The notes: generated from the sequence alone by a model not told the origin. DNA of 64,000 nucleotides from Shewanella pealeana ATCC 700345 (GCF_000018285.1 NC_009901.1:2479001-2543000); one strand, 5' to 3'. Positions 28,672-39,420 are shown, counted from the first letter of the stretch. Made by a program: numbers and translations.

Positions 28672-28938
28672 TATACCCAAGCAACCTCAAGATGCTCGTT
28701 TCAGAGCTCCCGTAGGATAGCTGAACAAGGCAGTGATTGAGGATAATGGTTATTCCCTTTTCGATATCACTAACGCCGTGCAGGTATTCTACGGGAACTC
28801 CCGTAGGGCACGGCGAGAAGCAACATTTTTCTGTGTTATGAAATATTGAATTAGAATAACTAGTCCTACAATTTCATGCCTTGAACTCTGTCACTTCTCG
28901 ACATGCTGAATCCTGCATCTTGAAGTTGTTTGGGTATA
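28672..28938. mobile_element. MITE-like element with 24-bp terminal inverted repeats
   Basis: A 267-bp non-coding segment that starts with TATACCCAAGCAACCTC and ends with its near-complement (GAAGTTGTTTGGGTATA). The 24-base ends match at 22 positions. The inside has further short inverted repeats (TCCCGTAG / CTACGGGA) and no ORF. This is the form of a non-autonomous transposon or a mobile intergenic repeat. It lies between the serine hydrolase promoter and serC. Confidence 0.8.
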
Positions 28939-29136
28939 ACACTAACCTGAGCAGTATCTTAACCATAATGTTAGCAAAAGCAGATATTAAAATTCAAAAA
29001 TAGTGAATTGATATGGCTTAATTTAGGGGCGGTTATTTGATTTTTTAATGTTAGCTGCCAAATAGTTGGGATATACTGATTGGTATAACGAATAGCTATA
29101 CCCTAATGTTTCTACTGATAATAGAAGGACAACACT

Positions 29137-30228
29137 GTGAGCGCGATTTTCAACTTCTGTGCAGGCCCAGCCATGCTCCCCCCTGCTGTTATGCAAAAGG
29201 CTCAGAAAGAACTGTTAAACTGGAATGGCCTAGGTATTTCCGTTATGGAAATTAGTCATCGTAGTAAGGAGTTCATCGCGTTAACCGAGCAAGCAGAAGC
29301 GGACTTACGCGCTCTGATGGAGATCCCATCCAATTACCATGTGCTGTTTATGCACGGTGGTGGTCGTGGCCAATTCTCTGCTGTTGTGAATAATTTTCTT
29401 GGTAATGATGGTCGAGCCCTCTATCTTGTCGATGGAAGCTGGTCAAAGGCTGCGGCTGAAGAGGCTGAAAAGCTAGTCGGTAAGGCAAATATTGATAGCA
29501 TAGAGCTAGTCAGTGCTGTCAATTGTTTAAACCGAGTTACCCTGCCAGATTTAAGTAAAATAGATAAAGATTATCGCTACGTTCACTACTGTCCAAATGA
29601 GACTGTTGATGGTATCGAAATTTTTGATGATATTAACAGTCCGTGGCCTGTTATTGCCGATATGTCTTCTAACATTTTGTCGCGTAAGATTGATGTTAGT
29701 CAGTTCGGTTTGATTTATGCGGGTGCGCAGAAGAACATCGGGCCATCGGGTTTAAGTATCGTAATCGTCCGTGATGATATGTTGGCCCTACCAAGTTTGC
29801 CGCAATCATCCATCATGGATTATCGCTTAGCGGTAGAAAACGACTCCATGTATAACACTCCGCCGACCTTTGCATGGTACTTAGCCGCCGAAGTATTTGC
29901 TTGGCTCAAATGCGTTGGGGGAGTAACTGAGATGGAGAAACTCAATATCGAGAAGGCTAGGCGCTTGTATGAGTGTATCGACGAGCTAGATTTCTACGTC
30001 AGCGGCGTAGCAAAAGAGAATCGTAGCCGTATGAATATTACATTCCAGCTAACCAATTCTCAGCTAGATAGTCAGTTTTTAGCCGAGGCTCAAGCTGCCG
30101 GGCTCGTCGCGCTAAAAGGGCATCGTAGTGTTGGTGGTATGCGAGCGAGTTTGTATAACGCTATGCCATTAGCAGGCGTAGATGCTCTAGTCGGATTTAT
30201 GAGGGCGTTTGCAGCTAAAAATGCTTAA
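29137..30228 (+). CDS. serC: Phosphoserine aminotransferase SerC
   Basis: Protein of 363 aa. It makes 3-phosphoserine and also serves in pyridoxal-phosphate synthesis. The start is GTG after AGAAGGAC. N-terminal [15 protein letters not shown], phosphate-site [11 protein letters not shown], and the PLP lysine in [13 protein letters not shown] are seen. In E. coli serC and aroA form an operon; here a terminator and a leftward aminotransferase gene separate them. Confidence 0.97.
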
Positions 30229-30253
30229 ACATATGCTAGCTCCAGCTTAAAAA

Positions 30254-30286
30254 GAAAGCCGACACATAGAAGTGTCGGCTTTTTTA
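30254..30286 (+). terminator. Rho-independent terminator of serC
   Basis: Stem GCCGACAC / GTGTCGGC, loop of 6, A run before and T run after. It may also stop the convergent aminotransferase transcript. Confidence 0.92.
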
Positions 30287-30306
30287 ATTGCTTTATATAT
30301 AAATTC

Positions 30307-31500
30307 TTAACAGATGACTTTGGCAATGGACTCGGCTAGGTAATCAACATTGCCTGTGCCAATGCCCGCTATGCTGATGCGGCTAGAATCTACCATGTAT
30401 ACGCTGTAATGTTCTTGCAGCTCTGCAACTTGGGCTGGGGTGATCCCTAGGAAGGAAAACATGCCTTTTTGCTCTGCAATAAAGTCAAAATCACGTTGTA
30501 CGCCTTTTTCTTTTAACTTATTAACCAGCATGGCACGATTACCATTAATGCGTTCACGCATCTCCTTTAGCTCATCGAGCCATTGCTGTTTAAGCTCATC
30601 TGAGCCAAGAATGGTTTCAACAATAGCTGCGCCATGTGCTGGTGGCATTGAGTAAATACAGCGCACAACATACAAAAGTACTGAGAAAGCAATGTCGGCA
30701 CGGGTAGAGTCACTGCCTACGATACTGCAGGCTCCAATACGCTCTCGATATAATCCAAAGTTTTTTGAGCATGAACTGCATAGGATCATATTCTGAACCG
30801 TCGCAGCCATCTTACGTACGCCATAAGCATCTTCATCAACGCCATCACCAAAGCCCTGATAGGCCATATCGATAAGTGGTGTAAAACCGTTTTCGGCTGT
30901 AAGAGCAATGATTTCGTCCCACTGGGCTGGTGTTAAGTCCATACCGCTTGGGTTGTGGCAACACGCGTGCAGCAGCACGACATCATCGGAACTCACTTGT
31001 GACAGCGCAGCCTTCATTTCATCGAACTTTAGTGATTTTGAATCGTAATCATAGTATGGGTAGGTCTTGACGGTAATACCCGCTGCTTCAAATAATCCAG
31101 TGTGGTTGGCCCAAGTCGGATCGCTGACCCACAAAACAGTATTTGGGTTGCAGCGTTTAATAAAGTCGGCTGCCACTCTTAATGCTCCCGTACCGCCTGG
31201 CGTTGATACGGTGCGGACTCGGTTGGCGAGAATTGCAGGGTTATCTATACCAAAAGCCAGCTCAGACATAAGACGATTAAAATCGGCTGAACCTGTTGGT
31301 CCGATGTAAACTTTTGTTGCCTCAGTCTCTAATCGGAATTTCTCAGCCTTTTTCACACAGGAGAGGATCGGGGTGTGACCAGACTCATCTTTATAAACAC
31401 CTACGCCTAGATCGACTTTTTGAGGCTGGCTATCTTCACGGTATTTAGTGAGTAAACCTAAGATGGGATCGGCAGGCATAGCGGTTAATTTGTTGAACAT
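30307..31500 (-). CDS. Aspartate/aromatic amino acid aminotransferase (AspC/TyrB family)
   Basis: Protein of 397 aa from the ATG at 31500, which matches the family N-terminus (MFNKLTAMPADPILGLLT) and has GAGGT upstream. The frame extends 46 codons further but that part is not family-like. It is a fold-type I PLP transaminase with the lysine in SSCSKNFGLYRERIG and GGTGALRVAADF upstream. It moves the amino group between glutamate and oxaloacetate or aromatic 2-oxo acids; AspC versus TyrB cannot be settled by eye. It is inserted in opposite direction between serC and aroA. Confidence 0.9.
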   Translation of the reverse strand: MFNKLTAMPADPILGLLTKYREDSQPQKVDLGVGVYKDESGHTPILSCVKKAEKFRLETEATKVYIGPTGSADFNRLMSELAFGIDNPAILANRVRTVSTPGGTGALRVAADFIKRCNPNTVLWVSDPTWANHTGLFEAAGITVKTYPYYDYDSKSLKFDEMKAALSQVSSDDVVLLHACCHNPSGMDLTPAQWDEIIALTAENGFTPLIDMAYQGFGDGVDEDAYGVRKMAATVQNMILCSSCSKNFGLYRERIGACSIVGSDSTRADIAFSVLLYVVRCIYSMPPAHGAAIVETILGSDELKQQWLDELKEMRERINGNRAMLVNKLKEKGVQRDFDFIAEQKGMFSFLGITPAQVAELQEHYSVYMVDSSRISIAGIGTGNVDYLAESIAKVIC

Positions 31501-31650
31501 GTCTGAGGTTACCTCTTCTGTTATCGGCAAGTGTTCAGCCGTTTTCATTATTAACTTAGAGTAACTTAATAAATGTAAAAATGGATAGGTTTTATAATAA
31601 TTTTCATCATAACAAGATCCGGAAATTTTTAGTTCCACTCAAAATTTCGC

Positions 31651-31738
31651 ATAAAAAATCGACCTTAAACAACACGCTTAAAGTCTGACTTATCGATACT
31701 TGAGAAGATTTCGTCTATTAAAGGTCGATTTTTATAAA
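31651..31738. repeat. Long-loop inverted repeat in the aroA/aminotransferase intergenic region
   Basis: Left arm 31651-31668 (ATAAAAAATCGACCTTAA) and right arm 31719-31735 are complementary apart from single-base bulges, with about 50 bases between. Read rightward it ends in T-rich then A-rich sequence. It may be a leader hairpin, a degraded mobile repeat or a weak terminator. The whole gene-free region is 31501-31908. Confidence 0.5.
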
Positions 31739-31908
31739 AAAGTGTTGAATCCTTCGGCGCAATGAGTAATTTTATAACAACGAAGTTCAAACAAATGCTC
31801 AGTTGACGGTCATTTTGTCGTGGTGACCGCATTACGTCTTCTAGCATGAACATCTACTGTTAACCAGCGGGCGAGTTTGACTCCCGCAGCAATATTAAGA
31901 AGTATGCA

Positions 31909-33189
31909 ATGAATCAATTACGATTAGAGCCGATCAAAAAAGTGTCAGGTACCATTAATATTCCTGGTTCAAAAAGTATTTCAAATCGTGCTTTATTATT
32001 GGCAACCCTTGCCGAAGGAACCACGACACTCACCAATTTACTGGACTCCGACGATATTCGTTATATGTTGGCCTCACTTAAGCAGTTAGGTGTCAGCTAT
32101 CGTCTATCGAATAACAACACAGTGTGTGAATTAGACGGATTAGCGGGGCCATTAAACGCGAGTGAAGCGCAAACCCTATTTTTAGGTAATGCCGGAACGG
32201 CCATGCGTCCTTTGTGCGCTGCGTTAACACTTGGCCAAGGTGATTTCACATTAACGGGTGAACCCCGTATGGAGGAGCGCCCCATTGGCGATCTAGTTGA
32301 TGCGTTACGTCAACTTGGTGCAGAGGTGAGTTACTTAAAAAATGATGGTTTTCCACCTTTAAGTATTTCATCCACTGGACTAAATGGTGGCAACGTAGAA
32401 ATTGCGGGCGATCTTTCTAGCCAGTTCTTAACCGCACTACTTATGGTTGCCCCTTTAGCGAAAGATGATGTGAATATTCAGATTAAGGGCGAATTAGTCT
32501 CTAAACCTTACATCGATATTACACTCGCTTTGATGGCACAGTTTGGGGTTAAGGTTCAAAACAACGATTACGCATCGTTTGTTATAAAAGCGGGGCAACG
32601 TTATGTTTCTCCGGGTAAAGTACTGGTAGAGGGCGATGCATCCTCTGCGTCGTATTTTCTTGCTGCAGGCGCTATTCAAGGCGGTGAAGTGAAAGTTACT
32701 GGCGTAGGTAAACTCAGCATTCAAGGTGATGTAAAGTTTGCCGATGTATTACAGCAGATGGGCGCAGAGATTGAGTGGGGCGATGATTACATTATTTCTC
32801 GTGGAGCAAAGCTAACTGCGGTCGACCTTGACATGAACCACATTCCTGATGCAGCAATGACGATTGCAACGACGGCGCTATTTGCAACCGGCACAACCCA
32901 TATTCGTAATATTTATAACTGGCGTATTAAAGAGACAGATCGCTTAGCGGCAATGGCAACAGAACTGAGAAAAGTGGGGGCAATTGTCGATGAAGGCCAC
33001 GATTACATCAGTGTTACGCCTCCGGCGGAACTAAATACAGCTGCTATTGATACCTATAGCGATCATCGTATGGCAATGTGTTTTTCTATGATGGCATTTG
33101 CCGATTGTGGCATTACTATTAATGAGCCTGAGTGTACCTCTAAAACCTTCCCCGATTATTTTAATCAATTTAATTCGCTTGCTCATTAA
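31909..33189 (+). CDS. aroA: EPSP synthase AroA
   Basis: Protein of 426 aa, class I. It makes 5-enolpyruvylshikimate-3-phosphate in the shikimate pathway. [19 protein letters not shown] near the N-terminus binds shikimate-3-phosphate; [17 protein letters not shown] has the Gly and Pro of the glyphosate-sensitive type; [19 protein letters not shown] and [11 protein letters not shown] are the other signatures. It leads the rightward series aroA, cmk, rpsA, ihfB. Confidence 0.97.
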   Translation: MNQLRLEPIKKVSGTINIPGSKSISNRALLLATLAEGTTTLTNLLDSDDIRYMLASLKQLGVSYRLSNNNTVCELDGLAGPLNASEAQTLFLGNAGTAMRPLCAALTLGQGDFTLTGEPRMEERPIGDLVDALRQLGAEVSYLKNDGFPPLSISSTGLNGGNVEIAGDLSSQFLTALLMVAPLAKDDVNIQIKGELVSKPYIDITLALMAQFGVKVQNNDYASFVIKAGQRYVSPGKVLVEGDASSASYFLAAGAIQGGEVKVTGVGKLSIQGDVKFADVLQQMGAEIEWGDDYIISRGAKLTAVDLDMNHIPDAAMTIATTALFATGTTHIRNIYNWRIKETDRLAAMATELRKVGAIVDEGHDYISVTPPAELNTAAIDTYSDHRMAMCFSMMAFADCGITINEPECTSKTFPDYFNQFNSLAH

Positions 33190-33208
33190 ATTGACCTAAA
33201 AGCAGTAT

Positions 33209-33245
33209 TAAGCTTCAGGTGTCAGCCTTTTAAACCTGAAGCTTA
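33209..33245 (+). other. mRNA hairpin between aroA and cmk
   Basis: Perfect 12-base inverted repeat TAAGCTTCAGGT / ACCTGAAGCTTA with a 13-base loop and no T run. It is more likely an RNA-stability or partial-termination hairpin than a full terminator. Confidence 0.6.
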
Positions 33246-33365
33246 GCTGAACCAAGTTCCCGAATATTTGAAGTTTTTGCCGCTTTCTTAAGTTACATGG
33301 TTTATAATGCGCGCGCTCATTTTTCGGTTATATCAAGGAAGATGGAATTTCTTGTGGAGGATTTT

Positions 33366-34058
33366 ATGTCAGAAAGGGCGCCTGTTGTCACTGTTGACGG
33401 CCCAAGCGGTGCGGGAAAAGGTACTATTAGTCAGTTACTTGCTGAGCGATTAGGCTACAAGTTACTCGATAGTGGTGCAATTTACCGTGTATTAGCGTTA
33501 GCTGCTATTCATCACAATGTAGAACTAGATAATGAAGAAGCGTTAACATTACTTGCTGCACATTTGGACGTGCAGTTTGTTACGGGTAATGAAAGTAAAG
33601 GTATAAAAGTTGTATTAGAGGGCGAAGATGTATCTATTACGATACGTAGCCAAGAATGCTCTAATGCGGCATCTAAAGTAGCGGCATTCCCACGTGTTAG
33701 GGAAGCGTTACTACGTCGTCAGCGTGCATTTGCCGAAGCACCTGGTTTGATTGCTGACGGTCGTGATATGGGAACTATTGTATTTCCAACGACGCCAGCG
33801 AAATTATATTTAACTGCGTCGGCGGAAGAAAGAGCGCAAAGACGCTATAATCAGTTGCAGGACAAGGGCTTCGATGTTAATATCGATCAACTTTTGTCTG
33901 AGATAAAAGAGCGTGACGACCGCGATATGAATCGTAGTGTCGCTCCTTTGGTGCCAGCCGAAGACGCACTTATTATCGATACGACGAACATTAATATTGA
34001 AGATGTGTTGGACTTAGCGCTAACCCATATTCATCAAAAGCTCCAAGTGCCGGCGTAA
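33366..34058 (+). CDS. cmk: Cytidylate kinase
   Basis: Protein of 230 aa. The ATG at 33366 is chosen because a perfect GGAGG lies 5 bases before it and the family N-terminus ([15 protein letters not shown]) follows. The frame opens 23 codons earlier. It phosphorylates CMP and dCMP with ATP. P-loop [23 protein letters not shown] and [14 protein letters not shown] are CMP-kinase signatures. It precedes rpsA, as in E. coli. Confidence 0.96.
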   Translation: MSERAPVVTVDGPSGAGKGTISQLLAERLGYKLLDSGAIYRVLALAAIHHNVELDNEEALTLLAAHLDVQFVTGNESKGIKVVLEGEDVSITIRSQECSNAASKVAAFPRVREALLRRQRAFAEAPGLIADGRDMGTIVFPTTPAKLYLTASAEERAQRRYNQLQDKGFDVNIDQLLSEIKERDDRDMNRSVAPLVPAEDALIIDTTNINIEDVLDLALTHIHQKLQVPA

Positions 34059-34155
34059 GCCGGTACTTAACCATTTGCCCCAAGGATGAGGCAAATTATT
34101 ATACTGACTCCACGTCCAGGATGGTCCGTGGTTTATTAAAGAAAGTAACTTAAAC

Positions 34156-35823
34156 ATGACTGAATCTTTTGCTGATCTATTTGAACAATCCCTTAATGAA
34201 CTTGAATTCCGTCCTGGTTCTATCGTACGTGGTGTAGTTGTTGCCATCGAAAACGGTATGGTACTAGTTGACGCAGGTCTTAAGTCTGAAAGCCCAATCC
34301 CAGCTGAACAATTCAAGAACGCTCAAGGCGCTCTAGAAGTTGCTGTTGGTGATGAAGTTGACGTAGCTCTTGACTCTGTTGAAGATGGTTTCGGTGAAAC
34401 TCAACTTTCTCGTGAGAAAGCTAAGCGTCACGAAGCTTGGATCGTTCTAGAAAAAGCGTACGAAGATGCTGAAACTGTAATCGGTATCATCAATGGTAAG
34501 GTTAAAGGCGGTTTCACTGTTGAATTAAACGGTATCCGTGCATTCCTACCAGGTTCTCTAGTTGACGTTCGCCCAGTTCGCGACACAGCTCACCTAGAAA
34601 ACAAAGAATTAGAATTCAAAGTTATCAAGCTTGACCAGAAGCGTAACAACGTTGTTGTTTCTCGTCGTGCAGTTATCGAATCTGAAAGCAGCGCAGAGCG
34701 TGATGCTCTTCTTGAGAACCTTCAAGAAGGTCAATCAGTTAAGGGTATCGTTAAGAACCTTACTGACTACGGTGCATTCGTTGATCTTGGTGGTGTTGAC
34801 GGTCTTCTACATATCACTGATATGGCTTGGAAGCGTGTTAAGCACCCATCTGAAATCGTTAATGTTGGTGACGAAATCAACGTTAAAGTTCTTAAGTATG
34901 ACCGTGAGCGTACACGCGTATCACTAGGTCTTAAGCAACTTGGCGAAGATCCATGGTTAGAAATCAGCAAGCGCTACCCAGAAAACACACGTTTGACTGG
35001 TCGCGTAACTAACCTAACTGACTACGGTTGTTTCGTTGAAATCGAAGAAGGCGTTGAAGGTCTTGTTCACGTTTCTGAAATGGATTGGACTAACAAGAAC
35101 ATCCACCCATCTAAGGTTGTTAACCTAGGTGATGAAGTTGAAGTTCTAGTTCTTGACATCGATGAAGAGCGTCGTCGTATCTCTCTAGGTCTTAAGCAAT
35201 GTAAGACTAACCCATGGGATGATTTCGCAGAGCGTTTCAACAAGGGCGACAAGGTTTCTGGTAAGATCAAGTCAATCACTGACTTCGGTATCTTCATCGG
35301 TCTTGACGGCGGCATCGACGGTCTAGTTCACCTTTCTGACATCTCTTGGAACGGTACTGGCGAAGACGCAGTTGCTGAATACAAGAAAGGCGACGAAATC
35401 CACGCTGTAGTTCTTTCAGTAGACCCAGAGCGTGAGCGTATCAGCTTAGGCGTTAAGCAAACTGAAGACGATCCATTCAACGCATACCTTGCTGACAAGA
35501 AGAAAGGTGTTGTAGTAAATGGTGTTGTTACTGCAGTTGACGCAAAAGGTGTTACAATTGAACTAGCTGAGACTGTTGAAGGTTACCTTCGCGTTTCAGA
35601 TATCTCTCGTGAGCGCATCGAAGATGCATCAACAGTTTACTCTGTAGGTGACAAAGTCGAATCTAAGTTCATGGGTGTGGATCGTAAGAACCGCACTATC
35701 AGCCTATCTATCCGTGCGAAAGATGAAGCTGAAGAGAAAGAAGCAATGGCTAGCTTGAACAGCCAGGAAGACGCTGTGATGAGCAGTGCAATGGCTGAAG
35801 CGTTTAAAGCAGCTCGTAAATAA
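34156..35823 (+). CDS. rpsA: 30S ribosomal protein S1
   Basis: Protein of 555 aa, standard length. It has six S1/OB domains at roughly residues 21-87, 105-171, 192-260, 277-347, 364-434 and 451-520. The repeated core is seen as [39 protein letters not shown] and [21 protein letters not shown]1 helps load structured mRNAs on the ribosome. Codon use is strongly biased toward the preferred set, as expected for a highly expressed gene. Confidence 0.98.
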   Translation: MTESFADLFEQSLNELEFRPGSIVRGVVVAIENGMVLVDAGLKSESPIPAEQFKNAQGALEVAVGDEVDVALDSVEDGFGETQLSREKAKRHEAWIVLEKAYEDAETVIGIINGKVKGGFTVELNGIRAFLPGSLVDVRPVRDTAHLENKELEFKVIKLDQKRNNVVVSRRAVIESESSAERDALLENLQEGQSVKGIVKNLTDYGAFVDLGGVDGLLHITDMAWKRVKHPSEIVNVGDEINVKVLKYDRERTRVSLGLKQLGEDPWLEISKRYPENTRLTGRVTNLTDYGCFVEIEEGVEGLVHVSEMDWTNKNIHPSKVVNLGDEVEVLVLDIDEERRRISLGLKQCKTNPWDDFAERFNKGDKVSGKIKSITDFGIFIGLDGGIDGLVHLSDISWNGTGEDAVAEYKKGDEIHAVVLSVDPERERISLGVKQTEDDPFNAYLADKKKGVVVNGVVTAVDAKGVTIELAETVEGYLRVSDISRERIEDASTVYSVGDKVESKFMGVDRKNRTISLSIRAKDEAEEKEAMASLNSQEDAVMSSAMAEAFKAARK

Positions 35824-35837
35824 TCGCCTTGAAGTTC

Positions 35838-35855
35838 AGGGGTGCTTGCACCCCT
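35838..35855 (+). other. Hairpin between rpsA and ihfB
   Basis: Perfect palindrome AGGGGTGC TT GCACCCCT followed by only four A bases, not Ts. It is probably an mRNA 3'-end stabiliser or partial terminator that lowers ihfB expression relative to rpsA. Confidence 0.6.
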
Positions 35856-35895
35856 AAAAGGTGACTGTGTTTGGCTTGATAATAGAGGGTATAGG

Positions 35896-36183
35896 ATGAC
35901 TAAATCCGAACTAATCGAAAAACTTGCCACTAGGCAGTCGCAGCTGTCTGCGAAAGAAGTGGAAGCCGCTATCAAAGAAATGTTAGAGCAAATGGCTGAT
36001 ACATTGGAAACGGGAGATCGAATAGAGATCCGTGGATTTGGTAGTTTCTCACTTCATTATCGTGCACCACGCACTGGCCGTAACCCAAAGACTGGTACTT
36101 CAGTTGAATTGGAAGGCAAGTACGTTCCGCACTTTAAGCCAGGCAAAGAACTGCGCGAACGTGTAGATGCAATCAACACGTAA
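35896..36183 (+). CDS. ihfB: Integration host factor beta subunit
   Basis: Protein of 95 aa from the ATG at 35896 after GAGGGTATAGG. The longer open frame starting at 35842 is not family-like. IHF-beta pairs with IHF-alpha to bend DNA. The N-terminus [11 protein letters not shown] and the beta-arm segment [21 protein letters not shown] with the intercalating Pro are present. Located directly after rpsA, as in enterics. Confidence 0.96.
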   Translation: MTKSELIEKLATRQSQLSAKEVEAAIKEMLEQMADTLETGDRIEIRGFGSFSLHYRAPRTGRNPKTGTSVELEGKYVPHFKPGKELRERVDAINT

Positions 36184-36196
36184 TTTACATTGTATT

Positions 36197-36222
36197 AAAA
36201 GCCTCCATTAGGAGGCTTTTTT
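36197..36222 (+). terminator. Rho-independent terminator of ihfB
   Basis: Stem AAAAGCCTCC / GGAGGCTTTT with loop ATTA and continued T run. Confidence 0.92.
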
Positions 36223-36305
36223 ATACCTAAAACTTAGGTATCACTAGCTAGTTCTCTCTTTTTCTTAGATAATTAAACGTCACATACGCGTTCATGGAGC
36301 AAAAC

Positions 36306-36614
36306 GTGAAGTCATTTATCATTGCTTTTTTAGTCGCTGCGTTTTTTTTCTTAGCGCTTATCTTTGGTGCCCGTAACGAGCAGGTCGTCACCATAAGTTA
36401 TTTTGTTGCTCAGGGTGAATTTAGATTACCAGTAGTCTTAGCTTTTGTTTTTATGGCTGGTTTCTTGGTGAGCTGGATATTTGCCATGTACCATATCGCA
36501 GGCCTTAAATTGTCTTTACGTCGTGCAAACAAAAAACTGTCTGTATATGAAGACAAGCAAGAGCAGTCAAAATTGGTGGCAGTGAAAAGCACTGACAAAG
36601 AAGTAGACGCTTAA
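36306..36614 (+). CDS. lapA: LapA-type inner-membrane protein (LPS assembly)
   Basis: Protein of 102 aa from the GTG at 36306, which has GGAG six bases upstream; an ATG four codons earlier has no such box. The family N-terminus KSFIIAFLVAAFFF also fits the GTG. There are two membrane helices (about residues 2-20 and 39-62) and a charged C-terminal coil (LRRANKKLSVYEDKQ). LapA works with LapB in control of LpxC and LPS synthesis. lapB starts 1 base after its stop. Confidence 0.88.
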   Translation: MKSFIIAFLVAAFFFLALIFGARNEQVVTISYFVAQGEFRLPVVLAFVFMAGFLVSWIFAMYHIAGLKLSLRRANKKLSVYEDKQEQSKLVAVKSTDKEVDA

Positions 36615-36615
36615 T

Positions 36616-37776
36616 ATGTTAGAAATCCTGTTTCTGCTTCTTCCAATAGCAGCCGGTTACGGTTGGTATATGGGACGCAGAAGTGTCAGACAAAAGCAGA
36701 CAAATCAGCGAAAACAGCTGAGCCGAGACTATTTTACTGGGCTTAACTTTCTGTTGTCTAATGAGTCAGATAAAGCCGTCGATCTGTTTATCAGTATGCT
36801 TGATGTCGATGACGATACTATCGATACCCATCTTTCTCTAGGCTCACTATTTCGTAAGCGCGGTGAAGTAGACCGCTCGATCCGCATTCATCAAAACTTA
36901 ATTGCTAGACCGAGTCTAACCACAGAGCAAAGAGACATTGCTATGATGGAGCTTGGCAAAGATTATCTCGCTGCTGGTTTTTATGATCGTGCAGAAGAGA
37001 TCTTTATCAATTTGGTCAATCAAGATGACCACAGCGAAGAATCTGAGACTCAACTGATTGCGATATACCAAGTGACTAAAGATTGGCAGAAAGCCATCGA
37101 TATTATCAAAAAGCTCAAGCGTAAGCGTCAGCATGAACTTAAACACGACAGCGCCCATTTTTATTGTGAGTTGGCAAACGAAGCCGAAGATGATGCGCTT
37201 AAGCTTAAGAATTTACAGTTAGCGATTAAACAAGATAGCCAGTGTGCTCGTGCCTTATTAACGCTCGCTGAGCAATATTTGAAACAAGAAGAATTCAAGT
37301 CTTGTAAACAAGCCATTGAAAAACTGCTAACAACGGATATCGACCTAGTACCGGATGCCTTGGCCATTGCTAAAGAAGCATACTTGCTGACAAACGACAG
37401 TACGGGTTATCAAGAGCTACTTAGAGAGGCGATTGAAAAGGGGGCTGGTGCAAGCGTCACCATTACCCTTGCTCAGCACATGATTGAGCAAGGCCACCCG
37501 AAGGATGCAGAGAAGTTAATTATGGAAGGTCTAATAAGACACCCAACCATGAAGAGCTTTCAGCACCTAATGAAGATGCAATTACTGCAAGCGGAAGAAG
37601 GGCAGGCAAAGAAGAGCTTATCGATGCTAGAGCAGCTTGTAGAACAACAAATTAAATATCGACCAGGGTATCGCTGCCGAGAATGTGGCTTCCCATCACA
37701 CAGATTATATTGGCATTGCCCCTCCTGTAAGCATTGGGGCAGCATTAAAAGGATCAGAGGTCTAGACGGAGAGTAA
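36616..37776 (+). CDS. lapB: LPS assembly protein LapB (TPR plus rubredoxin-type zinc domain)
   Basis: Protein of 386 aa. One N-terminal membrane helix (LEILFLLLPIAAGYGWYMG) is followed by TPR repeats through most of the chain and a C-terminal metal domain with YRCRECGF and HCPSCKHWG. LapB brings LpxC to FtsH for degradation and so balances LPS and phospholipid. It is coupled to lapA. Confidence 0.96.
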   Translation: MLEILFLLLPIAAGYGWYMGRRSVRQKQTNQRKQLSRDYFTGLNFLLSNESDKAVDLFISMLDVDDDTIDTHLSLGSLFRKRGEVDRSIRIHQNLIARPSLTTEQRDIAMMELGKDYLAAGFYDRAEEIFINLVNQDDHSEESETQLIAIYQVTKDWQKAIDIIKKLKRKRQHELKHDSAHFYCELANEAEDDALKLKNLQLAIKQDSQCARALLTLAEQYLKQEEFKSCKQAIEKLLTTDIDLVPDALAIAKEAYLLTNDSTGYQELLREAIEKGAGASVTITLAQHMIEQGHPKDAEKLIMEGLIRHPTMKSFQHLMKMQLLQAEEGQAKKSLSMLEQLVEQQIKYRPGYRCRECGFPSHRLYWHCPSCKHWGSIKRIRGLDGE

Positions 37777-37842
37777 CCGTTAGAGCTTCTGGTTTATCAA
37801 CAAAAACAGTAAAACCTACACCGCAAAGCGATTGGAGAAAGA

Positions 37843-38538
37843 ATGACTGACAAGCCTATTTTAGTTGCCCTAGACTATGATAATAAAAATGATGCTTTGC
37901 AGCTTATTGATCAATTAGATCCAGAGATGTGTCGATTAAAAGTCGGCAAAGAGATGTTCACTTTGTTTGGGCCGCAATTAGTCACAGATATCCACAACCG
38001 CGGATTTGAATTGTTCCTTGATCTTAAATTCCACGATATCCCGAATACGGTAGCTAAAGCGGTTGCAGCAGCTGCAGAGCTGGGCGTTTGGATGACAAAT
38101 ATCCATGCAACTGGTGGTCTGGCAATGATGGAAGCGGCTAAGCGTGCTCTTGAGCCATACGGCGATAAAGCTCCGTTACTGATCGCAGTAACAGTGCTGA
38201 CATCTATGAGCGACGACGAACTTAAGCTACTGGGTATTAATGTACCGGCATCTGAACATGTATTGCGTTTAGCTGCCCTGACTAAACAAGCAGGCCTAGA
38301 TGGTGTTGTTTGTTCAGCTCAGGAATCTGCACTTTTGAAAGCCAAATTTGGTCAAGATTTTAAGCTGATTACGCCAGGTATACGTCCTGAAGGCAGTGAC
38401 AAAGGTGATCAGCACCGCGTAATGACGCCATCACAAGCGTTAACTGCAGGTTCAGATTACTTGGTGATTGGCCGCCCAATTACCAAAGCGGCTGACCCAT
38501 TAAAAGCATTACAGGCGATACACCAAACGATTGCTTAA
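37843..38538 (+). CDS. pyrF: Orotidine 5'-phosphate decarboxylase
   Basis: Protein of 231 aa. It makes UMP from OMP. The catalytic Lys-Asp pattern [13 protein letters not shown] is present, along with the phosphate-binding tail [11 protein letters not shown]. The ATG follows a GGAGAAAGA box. It is the usual gene after lapAB in this group. Confidence 0.97.
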   Translation: MTDKPILVALDYDNKNDALQLIDQLDPEMCRLKVGKEMFTLFGPQLVTDIHNRGFELFLDLKFHDIPNTVAKAVAAAAELGVWMTNIHATGGLAMMEAAKRALEPYGDKAPLLIAVTVLTSMSDDELKLLGINVPASEHVLRLAALTKQAGLDGVVCSAQESALLKAKFGQDFKLITPGIRPEGSDKGDQHRVMTPSQALTAGSDYLVIGRPITKAADPLKALQAIHQTIA

Positions 38539-38613
38539 TTGAGTATTGCCTAGTAGGTTAGATTTATATTCGCATGACTGCTTAAAAAATCTAATTCTAA
38601 GGGAGAAGTTACA

Positions 38614-39420
38614 ATGTTTAGCTATCAAGGAAAGAATGTTGTCGTTGTAGGTGGTACTAGCGGGATTAATCTTGCTATTGCCGTTCACTTCTCTCAAGCC
38701 GGAGCGAATGTTGCTGTGGCGAGCCGCTCCGTCGAAAAAGTAGATGCCGCTGTAGAGTTATTAAAACAAGCAAACCCTAATGGAGAACACTTAGGTGTTT
38801 GCTTTGATGTCAGGGATCTTGAGGCCTTATCAAAGGGCTTTGCTACTATTAGTGATGCCTTCTCAACTATCGATGTTTTAGTGAGTGGCGCCGCCGGTAA
38901 TTTTCCGTCAACTGCTGAAAAGCTTTCCGAAAATGGTTTTAAGTCGGTAATGGATATCGATCTCTTAGGCAGTTTTCAGGTGCTTAAGCAGGCTTATCCA
39001 TTAATGAGTGACACTGGTGGAGCGATTATACAGATCTCTGCACCACAGGCGTTTGTACCTATGCCTATGCAAGTTCATGTGTGCGCTGCTAAAGCGGGCG
39101 TTGATATGTTAACTAAAACATTAGCAATAGAATGGGGACGCAAAGGGATCAGGATAAATTCAATTGTCCCAGGTCCTATAGCGGGAACCGAAGGCTTTAA
39201 TCGGTTAGCCCCATCAGAAGAGCTGCAGGCTCACGTTGCGCAAGGCGTTCCATTAAAACGTAATGGGCGTTGTGAAGACATTGCCAACGCGGCCCTATTT
39301 CTCGCTTCAGATATGGCCTCGTATATCACAGGCACTGTGTTGCCAGTTGATGGTGGTTGGTCATTAGGTGGGGCTGGTTCTGCAATCGCCGAGATCGGCC
39401 AATTAGCTAGACGCAACTAA
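38614..39420 (+). CDS. SDR oxidoreductase, 2,4-dienoyl-CoA reductase-like
   Basis: Protein of 268 aa, a Rossmann SDR with the NAD(P) motif VVVGGTSGINLAIA. In place of the usual YxxxK it has V156-C-A-A-K160: the lysine stays but the tyrosine is missing. This, with LAIEWGRKGIRINSIVPGPIAGTEGFNRL, is the pattern of the peroxisomal-type 2,4-dienoyl-CoA reductases, which also lack that tyrosine. A role in unsaturated fatty acid breakdown is plausible. An acyl-CoA dehydrogenase gene lies 2 kb downstream. The ATG follows AAGGGAGAAG. Confidence 0.82.
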   Translation: MFSYQGKNVVVVGGTSGINLAIAVHFSQAGANVAVASRSVEKVDAAVELLKQANPNGEHLGVCFDVRDLEALSKGFATISDAFSTIDVLVSGAAGNFPSTAEKLSENGFKSVMDIDLLGSFQVLKQAYPLMSDTGGAIIQISAPQAFVPMPMQVHVCAAKAGVDMLTKTLAIEWGRKGIRINSIVPGPIAGTEGFNRLAPSEELQAHVAQGVPLKRNGRCEDIANAALFLASDMASYITGTVLPVDGGWSLGGAGSAIAEIGQLARRN

